Assembly (NCBI RefSeq): GCF_029338335.1 | Contig: NZ_CP119800.1 | Direction: 5' to 3' (one strand) | Source: Halomontanus rarus | Lineage (GTDB): Archaea > Halobacteriota > Halobacteria > Halobacteriales > Natrialbaceae | DNA length: 64,000 nucleotides | In this document: positions 1 through 8,182 of the stretch, one piece after another | Layout of the letters: every line of letters begins with the position of its first letter | How positions within the stretch are numbered: position 1 is the stretch's first letter | Notes under the pieces: generated by a model | What the model saw: only the letters and a program-made list of their open reading frames with translations | Told to the model about the DNA's origin: nothing | Database searches by the model: none | Made by a program: the position numbers and the translations under genes

Positions 1-314
1 CCGAGCTATCCAAAGCGGTCAACTGAAGCGAGTACGGAAGGTCGGGGGAGGAAGCCTCGCCCCTCGGGACCGTGGCGGGAGTAACGCTCTCGCGGCGACC
101 GGACGGCTCCGCTTTTTGCGAACACTGCAGAATCCGACGGCCGACAGCACTATGCGCACTTTCCGAGGATAGGCGGTCGTTCGCAACGGACGGTTACACG
201 AGTGCTGGCAACGGAAGCCACGTTCGAATACAATTTCGAGGGGTCGTGTGAGAGAGATGGTACACAAATTATTCCCATATAGCCCCATTTTATGTTTTAT
301 TTTATCTCTATAGA
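1..314. other. No gene recognised upstream of the ACP operon
   Basis: GC-rich up to about 250, then abruptly AT-rich. The only open frame (19-288, minus strand) is Arg/Ser-rich, has no recognisable motif and looks like an antisense artefact. A T-rich run at about 289-310 could be the terminator of a gene outside the window or part of the promoter region of the next operon. Confidence 0.5.
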
Positions 315-343
315 AAAATATAATACTGTCGTAATTACAGTAT
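315..343 (+). promoter_or_regulatory. Promoter and inverted repeat of the ACP operon
   Basis: An AT-rich TATA-like element lies at 315-326, about 36 nt upstream of the ACP start codon. It overlaps a perfect inverted repeat: ATACTGT at 323-329 and ACAGTAT at 337-343, with a 7-nt spacer. A dyad placed between the TATA box and the expected transcription start is the usual position for an archaeal repressor operator. The inverted repeat is seen; its regulatory role is inferred. Confidence 0.55.
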
Positions 344-356
344 CGGATCGAAAGAC

Positions 357-617
357 ATGAGCGAGTTAGTGAACGAAACGGTCGAAGATATCATCGCAAC
401 CGTCACTCGAGTCGACCCCGAGGAGTTCGACGAAGAGACGCACTTTCAAGACGATCTCGACGTGGCGTCCATTCAAATCGTAGAGATCGCGGAGTTGACG
501 ATCCAGGAGGTCGATGGCGTCTCCGAGATTCCGGACGACGACCTCGTCGAACTGGAGACCGTCGGCGAGTTCACGTCGTACGTCGATGAGAGCGTCGAAT
601 CGAAAGTGGAGAACTAA
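357..617 (+). CDS. acpP: Acyl carrier protein
   Basis: An 86-residue acidic protein with the size and helical pattern of an acyl carrier protein, which holds growing acyl chains on a phosphopantetheine arm. The attachment serine is Ser38 in DLDVASIQIVEI, which aligns with the bacterial DSL motif; the canonical Asp before the Ser is Ala and the following Leu is Ile. It is the first gene of an operon with a ketosynthase (15 nt downstream), a phosphopantetheinyl transferase that could activate it, a malonyl transacylase and a ketoreductase. ACPs are not part of core archaeal lipid synthesis, so the gene suggests acquisition from bacteria (inference). A peptidyl carrier role is possible but nothing nearby is NRPS-like. 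Confidence 0.88.
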   Translation: MSELVNETVEDIIATVTRVDPEEFDEETHFQDDLDVASIQIVEIAELTIQEVDGVSEIPDDDLVELETVGEFTSYVDESVESKVEN

Positions 618-632
618 CGGCCTCGAAACAGC

Positions 633-1856
633 ATGACCGAGGCCGTTATTACGGGAGTCGGTGCGATCACGCCGATCGGATCGACGGCGGACGAACTGTG
701 GACGAACCTGAAAGACGGGGTTAGCGGTGCGAACGAGATCGCCGCGTTCGACCCCGAACGGTACGACCTTTCGACGTCCGTCGCCTGCGAAATCACGGAT
801 TTCGATCCGACCGATCACGACGAGATCGACGAGCGGACGACCGGCCGCTTCGCCCAGTTCGCGGCCGTGGCAGCGATCGAAGCACTCGAGGACGCCGGAC
901 TCGACCCCGGCGACGAGTGTTGGGAACCCGACCGCGTCGGAACGTCGATCGGCACCTGCACGGGCGGCGGGCTGGAGTTCTTCGAGGACACGCAACGGAT
1001 GGAAGCGGGCGAGCGGCCCCGGTTCTACAGTTCGCTGGTGGTGCTCTCGAACCTGGCTGCGGGGACCACCAGCATCGTCGCGGATGCCAGGGGGCCGAAC
1101 AGAGCGCCCGCGACGGCCTGCGCCGCCGGAACGCACGCCCTGACGGCGGCCGCCGACGACCTGCACGCGGGCCGAGCGGACGTGATGATCGCAGGCGGTG
1201 CCGAGGCACCGATACTGCCGCTGTTAGTGAACGGCTTCGACTCGTTGCGCGCCTACAGCACGGCCGACCGGCCGCCGGCGGAGTACAGTCGCCCGTTCGA
1301 CGCCGTCCGCGACGGACTGATCTTCGGCGAGGGCGCGGGGATCCTCGTCCTCGAGACGCGCGCACACGCCGAGGAACGCGGTGCCGACGTCCTCGCGACG
1401 CTCGCCGGAAGCGGGATGACGGCGGACGCCCACCACCCCATTCGGCCGAGCGGAGACGGACTCGTCCGGGCGATGGAGAACGCCCTCGAGGATGCGGAAC
1501 TGACTCCCGAGGCGGTCGATCACGTGAACGCGCACGCGACGAGTACGCCGAAGGGTGACGCGGTGGAGGCGGCGGCGATCCGAGACGTCCTCGGCGACGA
1601 CGTCCCACCCGTGACGGCGTTCAAGGGTCATTTGGGCCACTCGTTCGGCGCGGCGGGTGCGCTGGAAGCCGTCATCGCGACGCGGACGATCCAGCACGGG
1701 TACGTTCCGGGGACCCGAAATCACTACGAGACCGACTGCGACATCCCGGTCGTCGGTCACGGAGCGGGGTTCGAGACCGACGTGAACGCTGTCCTCTCGA
1801 ATTCAGCCGGGTTCGGCGGCACGAACGGCTCGATACTCCTGGAGGGGCCACCGTGA
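633..1856 (+). CDS. fabF: Beta-ketoacyl-ACP synthase (KAS I/II type)
   Basis: A 407-residue thiolase-fold condensing enzyme that joins malonyl-ACP to an acyl primer. All three catalytic residues are visible: Cys163 in TACAAGTHAL, His301 in VNAHATSTPKGD and His336 in FKGHLGHSFGAAGALE, with Lys331. The FGEGAG and GFGGTNGS motifs of the family are present. The Cys-His-His set identifies a KAS I/II (FabF/FabB) enzyme and not KAS III (Cys-His-Asn) or a chain-length factor lacking the Cys. It sits between the ACP and its presumed activating enzyme and overlaps the next gene by 4 nt, so translation is probably coupled. Chain length and product cannot be read from the sequence. Confidence 0.9.
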   Translation: MTEAVITGVGAITPIGSTADELWTNLKDGVSGANEIAAFDPERYDLSTSVACEITDFDPTDHDEIDERTTGRFAQFAAVAAIEALEDAGLDPGDECWEPDRVGTSIGTCTGGGLEFFEDTQRMEAGERPRFYSSLVVLSNLAAGTTSIVADARGPNRAPATACAAGTHALTAAADDLHAGRADVMIAGGAEAPILPLLVNGFDSLRAYSTADRPPAEYSRPFDAVRDGLIFGEGAGILVLETRAHAEERGADVLATLAGSGMTADAHHPIRPSGDGLVRAMENALEDAELTPEAVDHVNAHATSTPKGDAVEAAAIRDVLGDDVPPVTAFKGHLGHSFGAAGALEAVIATRTIQHGYVPGTRNHYETDCDIPVVGHGAGFETDVNAVLSNSAGFGGTNGSILLEGPP

Positions 1857-2449
1857 ACGACGCGCTCGACGGGGACTCGACGGTCGCGACGACCCCGACC
1901 CTCGCCGCCGACACATCGGCGAGCGTGTTCGTCCGCTCGGGGATCGACGAGGTCAGTATCAGCCGACTACGGCGGCTGGTGGCGGAACACGGCTCCTCGT
2001 TTCGAGAACGGGTGTTCACGGCCGCCGAACGGCGGTACTGCGAGGGGACGCGGTATCCGGGCCAGCACTACGCCGCACGGTGGGCCGCGAAGGAGGCGTT
2101 CCTGAAGGTACTGGACGCCACCGCGCCGAGTTTCCCGCCGCCGACCGACCGGATCGGCGTCGTCCGGACCGAAGACGGACCTCGACTGGCCCTCGAGGAC
2201 GACGCCGACGTCGCCTTCGCCGAGACGCTGGCAGCGGCGAACGCGTCCGATCCCGGCCGATGCGACGTGAGCGTGAGCCTGACCCACGACCGTGAGGCGG
2301 ACGTCGCGGCGGCGTGTGTCGTCGTCGTCGGTCTCACCGACGGGGGTGGAGACGGAGGCGGAGACGAGGACGGGAACGAAGACCAAGACCAAGACGAAGA
2401 TGGGTACGAGGACGGTGAGCGAAACGAGAACGGGGGGAGAGTCGCGTGA
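1853..2449 (+). CDS. acpS: Holo-ACP synthase / 4'-phosphopantetheinyl transferase
   Basis: 198 residues with an AcpS-type core: GIDEVSISRL (metal-ligand Asp32) and AARWAAKEAFLKVLD (Glu81), the two conserved motifs of the family. It would transfer phosphopantetheine from CoA to Ser38 of the ACP two genes upstream. The GTG start overlaps the stop of the ketosynthase (GTGA). The core is followed by an acidic tail of about 35 residues rich in Asp, Glu, Gly and Asn, unlike bacterial AcpS, which ends soon after the core. Such tails recur in this genome and are probably halophilic accretions. Confidence 0.87.
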   Translation: MNDALDGDSTVATTPTLAADTSASVFVRSGIDEVSISRLRRLVAEHGSSFRERVFTAAERRYCEGTRYPGQHYAARWAAKEAFLKVLDATAPSFPPPTDRIGVVRTEDGPRLALEDDADVAFAETLAAANASDPGRCDVSVSLTHDREADVAAACVVVVGLTDGGGDGGGDEDGNEDQDQDEDGYEDGERNENGGRVA

Positions 2450-3402
2450 GCGTAAGTTCAAACGAGGACCGTTTCGACGTTCCGACGGCCTTCGTCTTCC
2501 CCGGCCAGGGCAGTCAGGAACCCGGCATGGGAAGACCGTTCTACGAAGGCTGCGCTCGCGCTCGAACGGTATTCGAACGGTTGGACGCGGCCGTCGACTT
2601 CGAGCTGCTGTCGCTGTGTCTCGAGGGAGACGGCGACGCGCTCCGTCGGACGCGAATCACCCAGCCCGCCGTGTTCGCGACCGGAATCGCGGCCCACGCT
2701 GCGGTCGTCGATCGGCTCGAACGCGTGCCGCAGTACGTCAGCGGGCACAGTCTCGGACAGTACACGGCGCTGGCGGCGGCCGGCGGTCTCGATCCCCGGA
2801 CGGGGGTCGCGCTGGTCCGGAAACGCGGCGAAGTGATGGAGCGGGCGTGTGAGGGCGTGAGCGGGCGCATGGTCGCGGTTCTGTTCGTCGATCCCGAGAC
2901 GGTCGCGGCGGTCTGTGACGGACGCGATCGGCTCGACGTCGCCGGGTTCAACGGCCCCAGACAGACCGTAATCAGCGGAACCGAAACGGCCGTCGAGGCG
3001 GCCGTCGAGACGCTCCAAGAGACGACCGGCGGACCGTGTCGGGTCGTCGACCTCGAGGTCGGCGAGGCGTTTCACTCGCCGGTCGTCGCGCCGGCCGAGC
3101 GACGGTTCGTCGACGAACTCGAGGCGTGTTCGCTCGCCGACGAGTTGCGGAGTCCCGTAGTTTCGGACACCACGGCCGACGTGCACGAAGCGCCCGGTGA
3201 GGTAGTGGCCGACCTCGAGTCACAGATCACGGCGGCGATCGACTGGCGCGGCGTCGTGGACGCCCTGCGAGAGTGGGGTGTCGAGCAGTACGTCGAGTTC
3301 CCACCGGCGGGGACGCTGGGTGACCTCATCGCCGAGAGTCATCCCGGGGCGAGGGTCGTCACGCTCGAATCACCTGGAGACGTAGGCGAGATCGAACGGT
3401 AG
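2446..3402 (+). CDS. fabD: Malonyl-CoA:ACP transacylase
   Basis: 318 residues, the normal FabD length. FVFPGQGSQ opens the domain, the nucleophile is Ser102 in GHSLGQY, the carboxylate-binding Arg lies in VRKRGEVM (about residue 127) and the catalytic His is His210 in EAFHSPVV. The Arg supports a dicarboxylic acyl donor (malonyl- or methylmalonyl-CoA). It would load extender units onto the ACP. The GTG start overlaps the acpS stop, continuing a chain of 4-nt overlaps that argues for one polycistronic message. Confidence 0.9.
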   Translation: MSVSSNEDRFDVPTAFVFPGQGSQEPGMGRPFYEGCARARTVFERLDAAVDFELLSLCLEGDGDALRRTRITQPAVFATGIAAHAAVVDRLERVPQYVSGHSLGQYTALAAAGGLDPRTGVALVRKRGEVMERACEGVSGRMVAVLFVDPETVAAVCDGRDRLDVAGFNGPRQTVISGTETAVEAAVETLQETTGGPCRVVDLEVGEAFHSPVVAPAERRFVDELEACSLADELRSPVVSDTTADVHEAPGEVVADLESQITAAIDWRGVVDALREWGVEQYVEFPPAGTLGDLIAESHPGARVVTLESPGDVGEIER

Positions 3403-3407
3403 CAGAG

Positions 3408-3520
3408 AGGCGGGGACGGAGAGCGAAAGCGGAGAGAGACAGAGACAGAGAGAGGACGAGACGGTAGAAGAGAGAGAGAGCGAGAGTGAACGACAGAGGC
3501 AGAAAGACACACAGACACTG
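3408..3520 (+). repeat. Polypurine (GA-rich) tract
   Basis: The gap between fabD and fabG consists almost wholly of G and A on the plus strand, with short GAGA and GACAGA repeats, giving about 110 nt of near-continuous purines. No gene is seen in it. It may be an unstructured spacer with Shine-Dalgarno-like segments, or a tract able to form a triplex. It separates fabG from the overlapping genes upstream. Confidence 0.6.
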
Positions 3521-3525
3521 ACACG

Positions 3526-4284
3526 ATGACATTCGACTTCACGGACGACGTTGCGATCGTCACGGGCGGAACGAGAGGGATCGGACGCGGGATAGCAAAG
3601 CGGTTCGCGGACGAGGGTGCGACCGTCGTCGCGACCTACTACGACGACGAGGAGTCCGCCGCCGAGATGGAAACCGTGCTCTCGGAGTACGACGTCGACT
3701 TCGACGTGAGACAGTTCGACGTCGCCGATTACGACGCCGCGAAAGCGGCCATCGACGGCGTCGCCGACGAGTTCGGCGCGCCGACGATCCTCGTCAACAA
3801 CGCCGGCGTGATGGGCAGCGACGTGCTCTTTCGCATGGAGAAAACCGACTGGGATCGCGTTCTCGAGGTCAACCTCGACGGCGCGTTCAACTGCACCAAA
3901 GCCGCCACAGAGTACATGCGACGGACTCACGAGGGAGCGATCGTCAACGTTTCGTCGATGGCGGGGCTTCGTGGGTATTCCGCGCAGGCCTCCTACTGTG
4001 CGAGCAAGAGCGGATTGATCGGGTTTACGAAAGCCGTCGCTCGCGAGTACGCCCGCCACGGAATCCGGTCGAACGCCGTCGCCTTCGGGTACGTCGACAC
4101 CGACTTGCTCGAGACGGAGGGGATCGTCCAGTTCGCCGACAGGGACGAGCTGACCGCGAAGATCCCGCAGGGGCGGATTCCCGATCCGGACGAGGTGGCG
4201 GGCGTCGTCGCGTTTCTCGCGAGCGACGACGCCACCTACGTGACCGGCGAAGTGATCCGCGCCGACGGCGGTCGACTCTCCTGA
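3526..4284 (+). CDS. fabG: 3-oxoacyl-ACP reductase (SDR family)
   Basis: 252-residue short-chain dehydrogenase of FabG length. TGGTRGIGRG (about 13-22) binds NAD(P)H, NNAG is at 91-94, and the catalytic tetrad is Asn116, Ser144 (in NVSSMAG), Tyr157 and Lys161 (YCASK). In context it would reduce the beta-keto product of the ketosynthase to a 3-hydroxyacyl-ACP. It follows fabD after a 123-nt purine-rich gap and closes the cluster. No dehydratase (FabZ/FabA) or enoyl reductase (FabI) is next to it, so the end product may be a hydroxyacyl chain, or the remaining steps are encoded elsewhere. A role in PHA-type 3-hydroxyacyl supply is an alternative. Confidence 0.85.
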   Translation: MTFDFTDDVAIVTGGTRGIGRGIAKRFADEGATVVATYYDDEESAAEMETVLSEYDVDFDVRQFDVADYDAAKAAIDGVADEFGAPTILVNNAGVMGSDVLFRMEKTDWDRVLEVNLDGAFNCTKAATEYMRRTHEGAIVNVSSMAGLRGYSAQASYCASKSGLIGFTKAVAREYARHGIRSNAVAFGYVDTDLLETEGIVQFADRDELTAKIPQGRIPDPDEVAGVVAFLASDDATYVTGEVIRADGGRLS

Positions 4285-4349
4285 GTATCCAGCGCGATCC
4301 GTCTCGAACACCGGACTGGCGACGACGCTCGAACGCACACCGTGGCGTC

Positions 4350-4895
4350 TCACAGCGCGTCGTCGTACTCGTCAGGAGACGTTACCGTCCCGTCGTCGTC
4401 CATCGGTACGTCGTCTCCCGCCGTTTTTCCGAGCCGACCGGCCGCGGATTTTCGGCGATCGACCGCCGGCTCGAGGTCTCCGGCCGCCCCGAGCCCGTGG
4501 GGTTGCATGTTCAGATAGACCGCCTCGTACTGCTGGTCGTCGACCAGATAGGTTTCGTGCCAGATGCCGACGTCGTCACTCGGACCGATGTCCCGGTGAA
4601 AGGCACCGATCGCCGGATAGTGTTCGCACTCCGGATCCCACGCGTACGCTCGAAGCGCCTCGAAGGAGTCCCAGTACTGGATGTACAGATGGTCGCGGAT
4701 CCCGAACTGGGACTGATATCCGAGAAAGCCGCTGTCCGGATCGGCTTCCAGTTCCTCGAGCATTCGGTTCATCGCGAACGGTATCGGCAGCCACCTGTGG
4801 ACTTTCCACAGCGTGTGGATGCGTAATCCGAGAACGAAGACGACGAAGTCGCCGTCGAGTTCTCCGGCCAGTCGTCCGGGGTGAATCTTCGACAC
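4350..4895 (-). CDS. DUF4188 family protein
   Basis: 181 residues from a GTG start (VSKIHPGRL). The body has the DUF4188 pattern: a FVVFVLGLRIHTLWKVHRWLP-like opening, a central YIQYWDSFEALRAYA segment and an acidic C-terminus. The family has a ferredoxin-like dimeric alpha/beta-barrel fold and is loosely annotated as monooxygenase-like; its reaction is unknown. The longer open frame upstream was rejected because its first 120 codons are antisense to the FIST gene and show no family similarity. An AT-rich promoter lies at about 4925-4965. It converges with fabG. Confidence 0.7.
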   Translation of the reverse strand: MSKIHPGRLAGELDGDFVVFVLGLRIHTLWKVHRWLPIPFAMNRMLEELEADPDSGFLGYQSQFGIRDHLYIQYWDSFEALRAYAWDPECEHYPAIGAFHRDIGPSDDVGIWHETYLVDDQQYEAVYLNMQPHGLGAAGDLEPAVDRRKSAAGRLGKTAGDDVPMDDDGTVTSPDEYDDAL

Positions 4896-5046
4896 GGTTG
4901 GAGTCCTCCGGGCGAAGCGTTTGCGTGTTACAACTATGAATTTATTCAAACGAGTCGGAATATAACCGGTCGGCAAGATGAAGACGATGCGATCGACCGT
5001 ATTGTGACGTTCCGACCCGTACCGACGACTCGCACGATGAACACCG

Positions 5047-6243
5047 TCACTTCGGCAGCAACAGGACGACGGTCGTCGCGTTGTGGAACCCGCTGAACTG
5101 TTTACGGCCCATGCCGATTTCGCCGTAGGTCTCGAACCCGACCATCGGCATGTCCAGTTCGATCGCCATGGCGTCGATCGCGACCGGCAACTCGTCCTCG
5201 AGGACGATCGATCGACAGGCGCAGTCGTAGACGAACGCGCCGGCCATCTCGACATCTCCGGCGCGCTCGATCGCCGATCGAACCGTCTGGCGGCCGGATT
5301 CGATCTGCGTGTCCGGGTGGCCGTGCATCACGCGCATGACCGTGCCTTCGGGGATGCCGACGGCGAAGTGGAGCGGCCCGCCGTCCGTTTCGATCCACGG
5401 CCAGCGCATCTTGTAGCGTCCACCCTGATCGAACCCGAACTCGAACTCGCACATGATGCGCTGGAGGAGCTGATCGGTCGGGTCGAGGGTGTCGACGGTG
5501 ACGCCGAACTCCTCGCGGACCTGCGCTCTGACGGAGTCTTTCCAGACCTGAAAGGCGGGTTCCCCGTCCAGTTCGTACACCAGACTGCCGTCCGATCGGG
5601 TTACCTCGAACGGCTCGGAGAGCGGTTCGTGACCGTGCTCGACGGCGATGACGGGCCGTTCGGTGGCGGCGATCAACCCGAGCGCGACGGCGTCTTCGGC
5701 GACGGTATCGTTGTGGAAGACGTGAGTCCCCTCGAGGTGGTGGTCGTCGGTCGCGGCTCCGCCGGCGATGCGGACCTGCGGCCCGAGCTGTTTCTGGGTG
5801 ACCAATGCGAGTTCTTCGCCGACGCCGCTGAGACCGTCGTGAAGGTTGATCGCGGCCATGTGGGGATATCCCGTCACCTCCGAGGGGAGGTCGGCGACGG
5901 CCTCGCGGACGGTACCGGAGACGTCGTCGCTCAGACCGGTCCCTAGCCCCGCAAAGAACCTTACCGTGTCGCTGGCGACGAGCCCGACTGCGACGACGCC
6001 TCGCGTGACGCCGTCTTCGGTGAACGCTTCGCCGGTCGAACAGCCGATCAACGGCGGGTCGGTTCCGATGACCGCCGAAATCCCCGCGATGACGGCGTCG
6101 TACTCGTACTCGATCGAACTGAATACCTGACAGAAGTCGACGCGGTCGGTCGGTAGTTCGGCCAGCGCGCGGCGTGCGGCGCGTTCGCCCGCGACGCGGC
6201 CGTTCTCGGCAGCCGCGAGCGCGGTTCCGATAGCGGTATCCAT
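5047..6243 (-). CDS. FIST domain sensor protein
   Basis: 398 residues matching the FIST_N plus FIST_C architecture, a sensory ligand-binding module predicted to bind small molecules such as amino acids. The N-terminal half has the characteristic PPLIGCSTGEAFTEDG segment (about 80-95); the C-terminal half holds FIST_C, with an RMGR/FSGFHNATTVVLLLPK-like ending. No output domain (kinase, GGDEF, methyl-acceptor) is fused, so it probably acts with a separate partner. It is monocistronic with an ATG start. Its neighbours (DUF4188, carbonic anhydrase) do not reveal a pathway. Confidence 0.82.
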   Translation of the reverse strand: MDTAIGTALAAAENGRVAGERAARRALAELPTDRVDFCQVFSSIEYEYDAVIAGISAVIGTDPPLIGCSTGEAFTEDGVTRGVVAVGLVASDTVRFFAGLGTGLSDDVSGTVREAVADLPSEVTGYPHMAAINLHDGLSGVGEELALVTQKQLGPQVRIAGGAATDDHHLEGTHVFHNDTVAEDAVALGLIAATERPVIAVEHGHEPLSEPFEVTRSDGSLVYELDGEPAFQVWKDSVRAQVREEFGVTVDTLDPTDQLLQRIMCEFEFGFDQGGRYKMRWPWIETDGGPLHFAVGIPEGTVMRVMHGHPDTQIESGRQTVRSAIERAGDVEMAGAFVYDCACRSIVLEDELPVAIDAMAIELDMPMVGFETYGEIGMGRKQFSGFHNATTVVLLLPK

Positions 6244-6440
6244 GAGTAATCTGTGAGAGCGACATCTAATAACACCTGTTATCTATGAAATGAAATACGA
6301 CGGCGATCCAGAACGCGCCGGAGTGACATCGGCTACGAGAAGCGGCTACCACGACTCGACGCTCGAAACTGGACTGGGGAAGTCGGCCAGTTCGACCGCC
6401 CTAGCCGACGAATCGGATCGGATCGACGCCCGCAACGCCC

Positions 6441-7121
6441 TCAGTACTCCCAGAGCCGTTCGACGCGCGACTCGATCTCCGGATGTGCCGCTCGCAAGCG
6501 GTCGACGGACGTCTCGCCGTCGACGTTGACGACGTGGACCTCCCCTCGACGGCCCGAGTAGACGTCCTGAAAGTCGTAGACGACGCCGACGAGAGACACC
6601 GTGTCGGGAACGTCCGCGCTCTCCTCGAGAAACTCGAGTTGGCGATCGACGTTGTACTCGACGAGCCGGTTGATGGCTCCCGCCCGGTCGACGTCGTCTG
6701 GCAGTAACTCGAGTGCGGGTTCGAGGTGGGGTTCGAGGAGTTCGAGACAGTGGCTGATAGCGTCGGGTTCGGAGATACCCTCAGTGAGGTCGTCGTACGC
6801 CGCCGTCACGGCGCCACACCCGGTGTGTCCCACGACGACGGCGGTCTCGGTTCCCGTGTGAACGATCGGATAGAGGACGTCGGCCGAGATCTCCGAACCG
6901 GAGTCGCTTCGTTGCACGACGCGGTTTCCGATGTTGCCACACGAGAAGAGCTGCCCGGGTTCGTCGTTCCCCCAGATGTGATCCTGCAGGACGCGGGAGT
7001 CCGAGCAACAGACGGTGACGACGGACGGTTGCTGGGAGTCCTGTACGTCGTCGAAGCGGGACTGAAACTGTTCGGCGTGTTCGGCGTTGTTCTCGAGTAA
7101 GTCGATTAACGTCTGGTGCAT
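6441..7121 (-). CDS. Beta-class carbonic anhydrase
   Basis: 226 residues from the ATG at 7121; a GTG two codons upstream is the alternative. It interconverts CO2 and bicarbonate. Zinc ligands and the Asp-Arg dyad are visible: Cys39, Asp41 and Arg43 in CCSDSRV, His99 and Cys102 in GHTGCGA. A TATA-like AAATTAAA (minus strand, about 7146-7156) lies about 30 nt upstream, which fits a leaderless transcript beginning near the ATG. It is divergently placed from the HD hydrolase gene, and the shared intergenic region carries copy A of the 83-nt repeat. Confidence 0.9.
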   Translation of the reverse strand: MHQTLIDLLENNAEHAEQFQSRFDDVQDSQQPSVVTVCCSDSRVLQDHIWGNDEPGQLFSCGNIGNRVVQRSDSGSEISADVLYPIVHTGTETAVVVGHTGCGAVTAAYDDLTEGISEPDAISHCLELLEPHLEPALELLPDDVDRAGAINRLVEYNVDRQLEFLEESADVPDTVSLVGVVYDFQDVYSGRRGEVHVVNVDGETSVDRLRAAHPEIESRVERLWEY

Positions 7122-7313
7122 ACTCACCCAATACTACCCGAGGGTTTAATTTCCGTTCCTATTATCGTTCGAGGTGAATTGTATTTGTTTTAGGGGGGTC
7201 GGCTCGCGGCGCCGGTCCCGCGAGTGCTCTACTCGAGCGGGGAGCAGGGTCGGAAGACGGTGGGGCGAAGCCGGTCAGGTGATCCGCCGCTCCGTCGCCC
7301 TCGCTGACAGCGG

Positions 7314-7398
7314 ATATACGGTCTCCTGTAAATCGAGTCCAGTGCACCCGCGACCGATTTGCGGTTACATCGGTACATCGAGACAGCAAACCGTATAT
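7314..7398 (+). repeat. Intergenic structured repeat, copy A
   Basis: About 85 nt with long imperfect inverted ends: ATATACGGTCTCCTGT at 7314-7329 and ACAGCAAACCGTATAT at 7383-7398 (14 of 16 positions complementary), plus an inner hairpin built from GTGCACCCGC and GCGGTTACAT. Related copies occur at 20369-20450 and 31071-31153 in the same orientation. The right arm carries the TATA-like TATATTC of the HD hydrolase gene. Candidate small RNA, regulatory element or miniature mobile element. Confidence 0.75.
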
Positions 7399-7422
7399 TC
7401 ATCGCTACACTGACGTCTCGAC

Positions 7423-8127
7423 ATGACCGATTCGTCCGAGTCCGACCTCGAGTCCGTTCGCGCGATCGCGAAGTCGTACTTCGACGATCACGAACACCCG
7501 TTTCCGGCCCACGACTGGCACCACGTCCAGCGAGTCGAAACGCTGGCCGAGCGACTCGCGGCCGACCGGTCGGTCGACGACCGGGTACTCGGACTGGCCG
7601 TCCTCCTGCACGACATCGGACGCGGGAAGGAAGACGTCGGCGAAATCGACGATCACGCCGCGTGGGGGGCCGAAGAGGCGCGTCGGATTCTCTCGGGGTC
7701 CAACACGGTCGGCAACTCGGAGGGCGACCGAAACCGGACGACGGACCTCGAGGTGACCGACGCGACGATCGACGCCGTCGCCCACTGTATCCGCGCCCAC
7801 CGGTACTCGAACGACGTCGAACCGACGACGCCCGAGGCCAGACTCCTCTCGGACGCGGACAATCTCGACGCTCTGGGCGCGATCGGTATCGCGCGGGTGT
7901 TCTCCTACGGCGGCGAGGCGGGCACGGCCATCCACGATCCGGCGGTGCCGATCGAGAGGGACGACTCGAGGGCGGGGGCAACGAGCGTGAATCACATTTA
8001 CAAGAAGATCCTCGAGCTCCCGGATCGGATGTACACCGACGAGGGACGGGCCCTGGCCGCGGACCGAAAACGGGCCGTCGTCGACTTCGTCGACCGGCTC
8101 GAGGCAGAGGTGGCGGGCGAGCGGTAG
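7423..8127 (+). CDS. HD-domain phosphohydrolase
   Basis: 234 residues. Metal-binding HD superfamily signatures: H33/H34 in HDWHHVQRV, the HD dyad at 63-64 in LLHDIGRGK, and a later AHCIRAHRYS plus LLSDADNLDALGAIG. The SDADNLD segment is typical of the YedJ/uncharacterised HD hydrolase group, whose substrates are nucleotides or related phosphoesters. It starts just after repeat copy A, which provides its likely TATA element. Its exact substrate cannot be predicted. Confidence 0.82.
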   Translation: MTDSSESDLESVRAIAKSYFDDHEHPFPAHDWHHVQRVETLAERLAADRSVDDRVLGLAVLLHDIGRGKEDVGEIDDHAAWGAEEARRILSGSNTVGNSEGDRNRTTDLEVTDATIDAVAHCIRAHRYSNDVEPTTPEARLLSDADNLDALGAIGIARVFSYGGEAGTAIHDPAVPIERDDSRAGATSVNHIYKKILELPDRMYTDEGRALAADRKRAVVDFVDRLEAEVAGER

Positions 8128-8182
8128 TCTCCCGTCGTCGATCGATCGACTCGGAGACCGCTTCGCCCGCAGCCCGGCGCGC

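Noticed and set aside
19..288. 89-codon minus-strand frame at the window start
   Set aside because: Arg/Ser-rich, no motif, crosses an abrupt composition change; typical of frames in GC-rich DNA.
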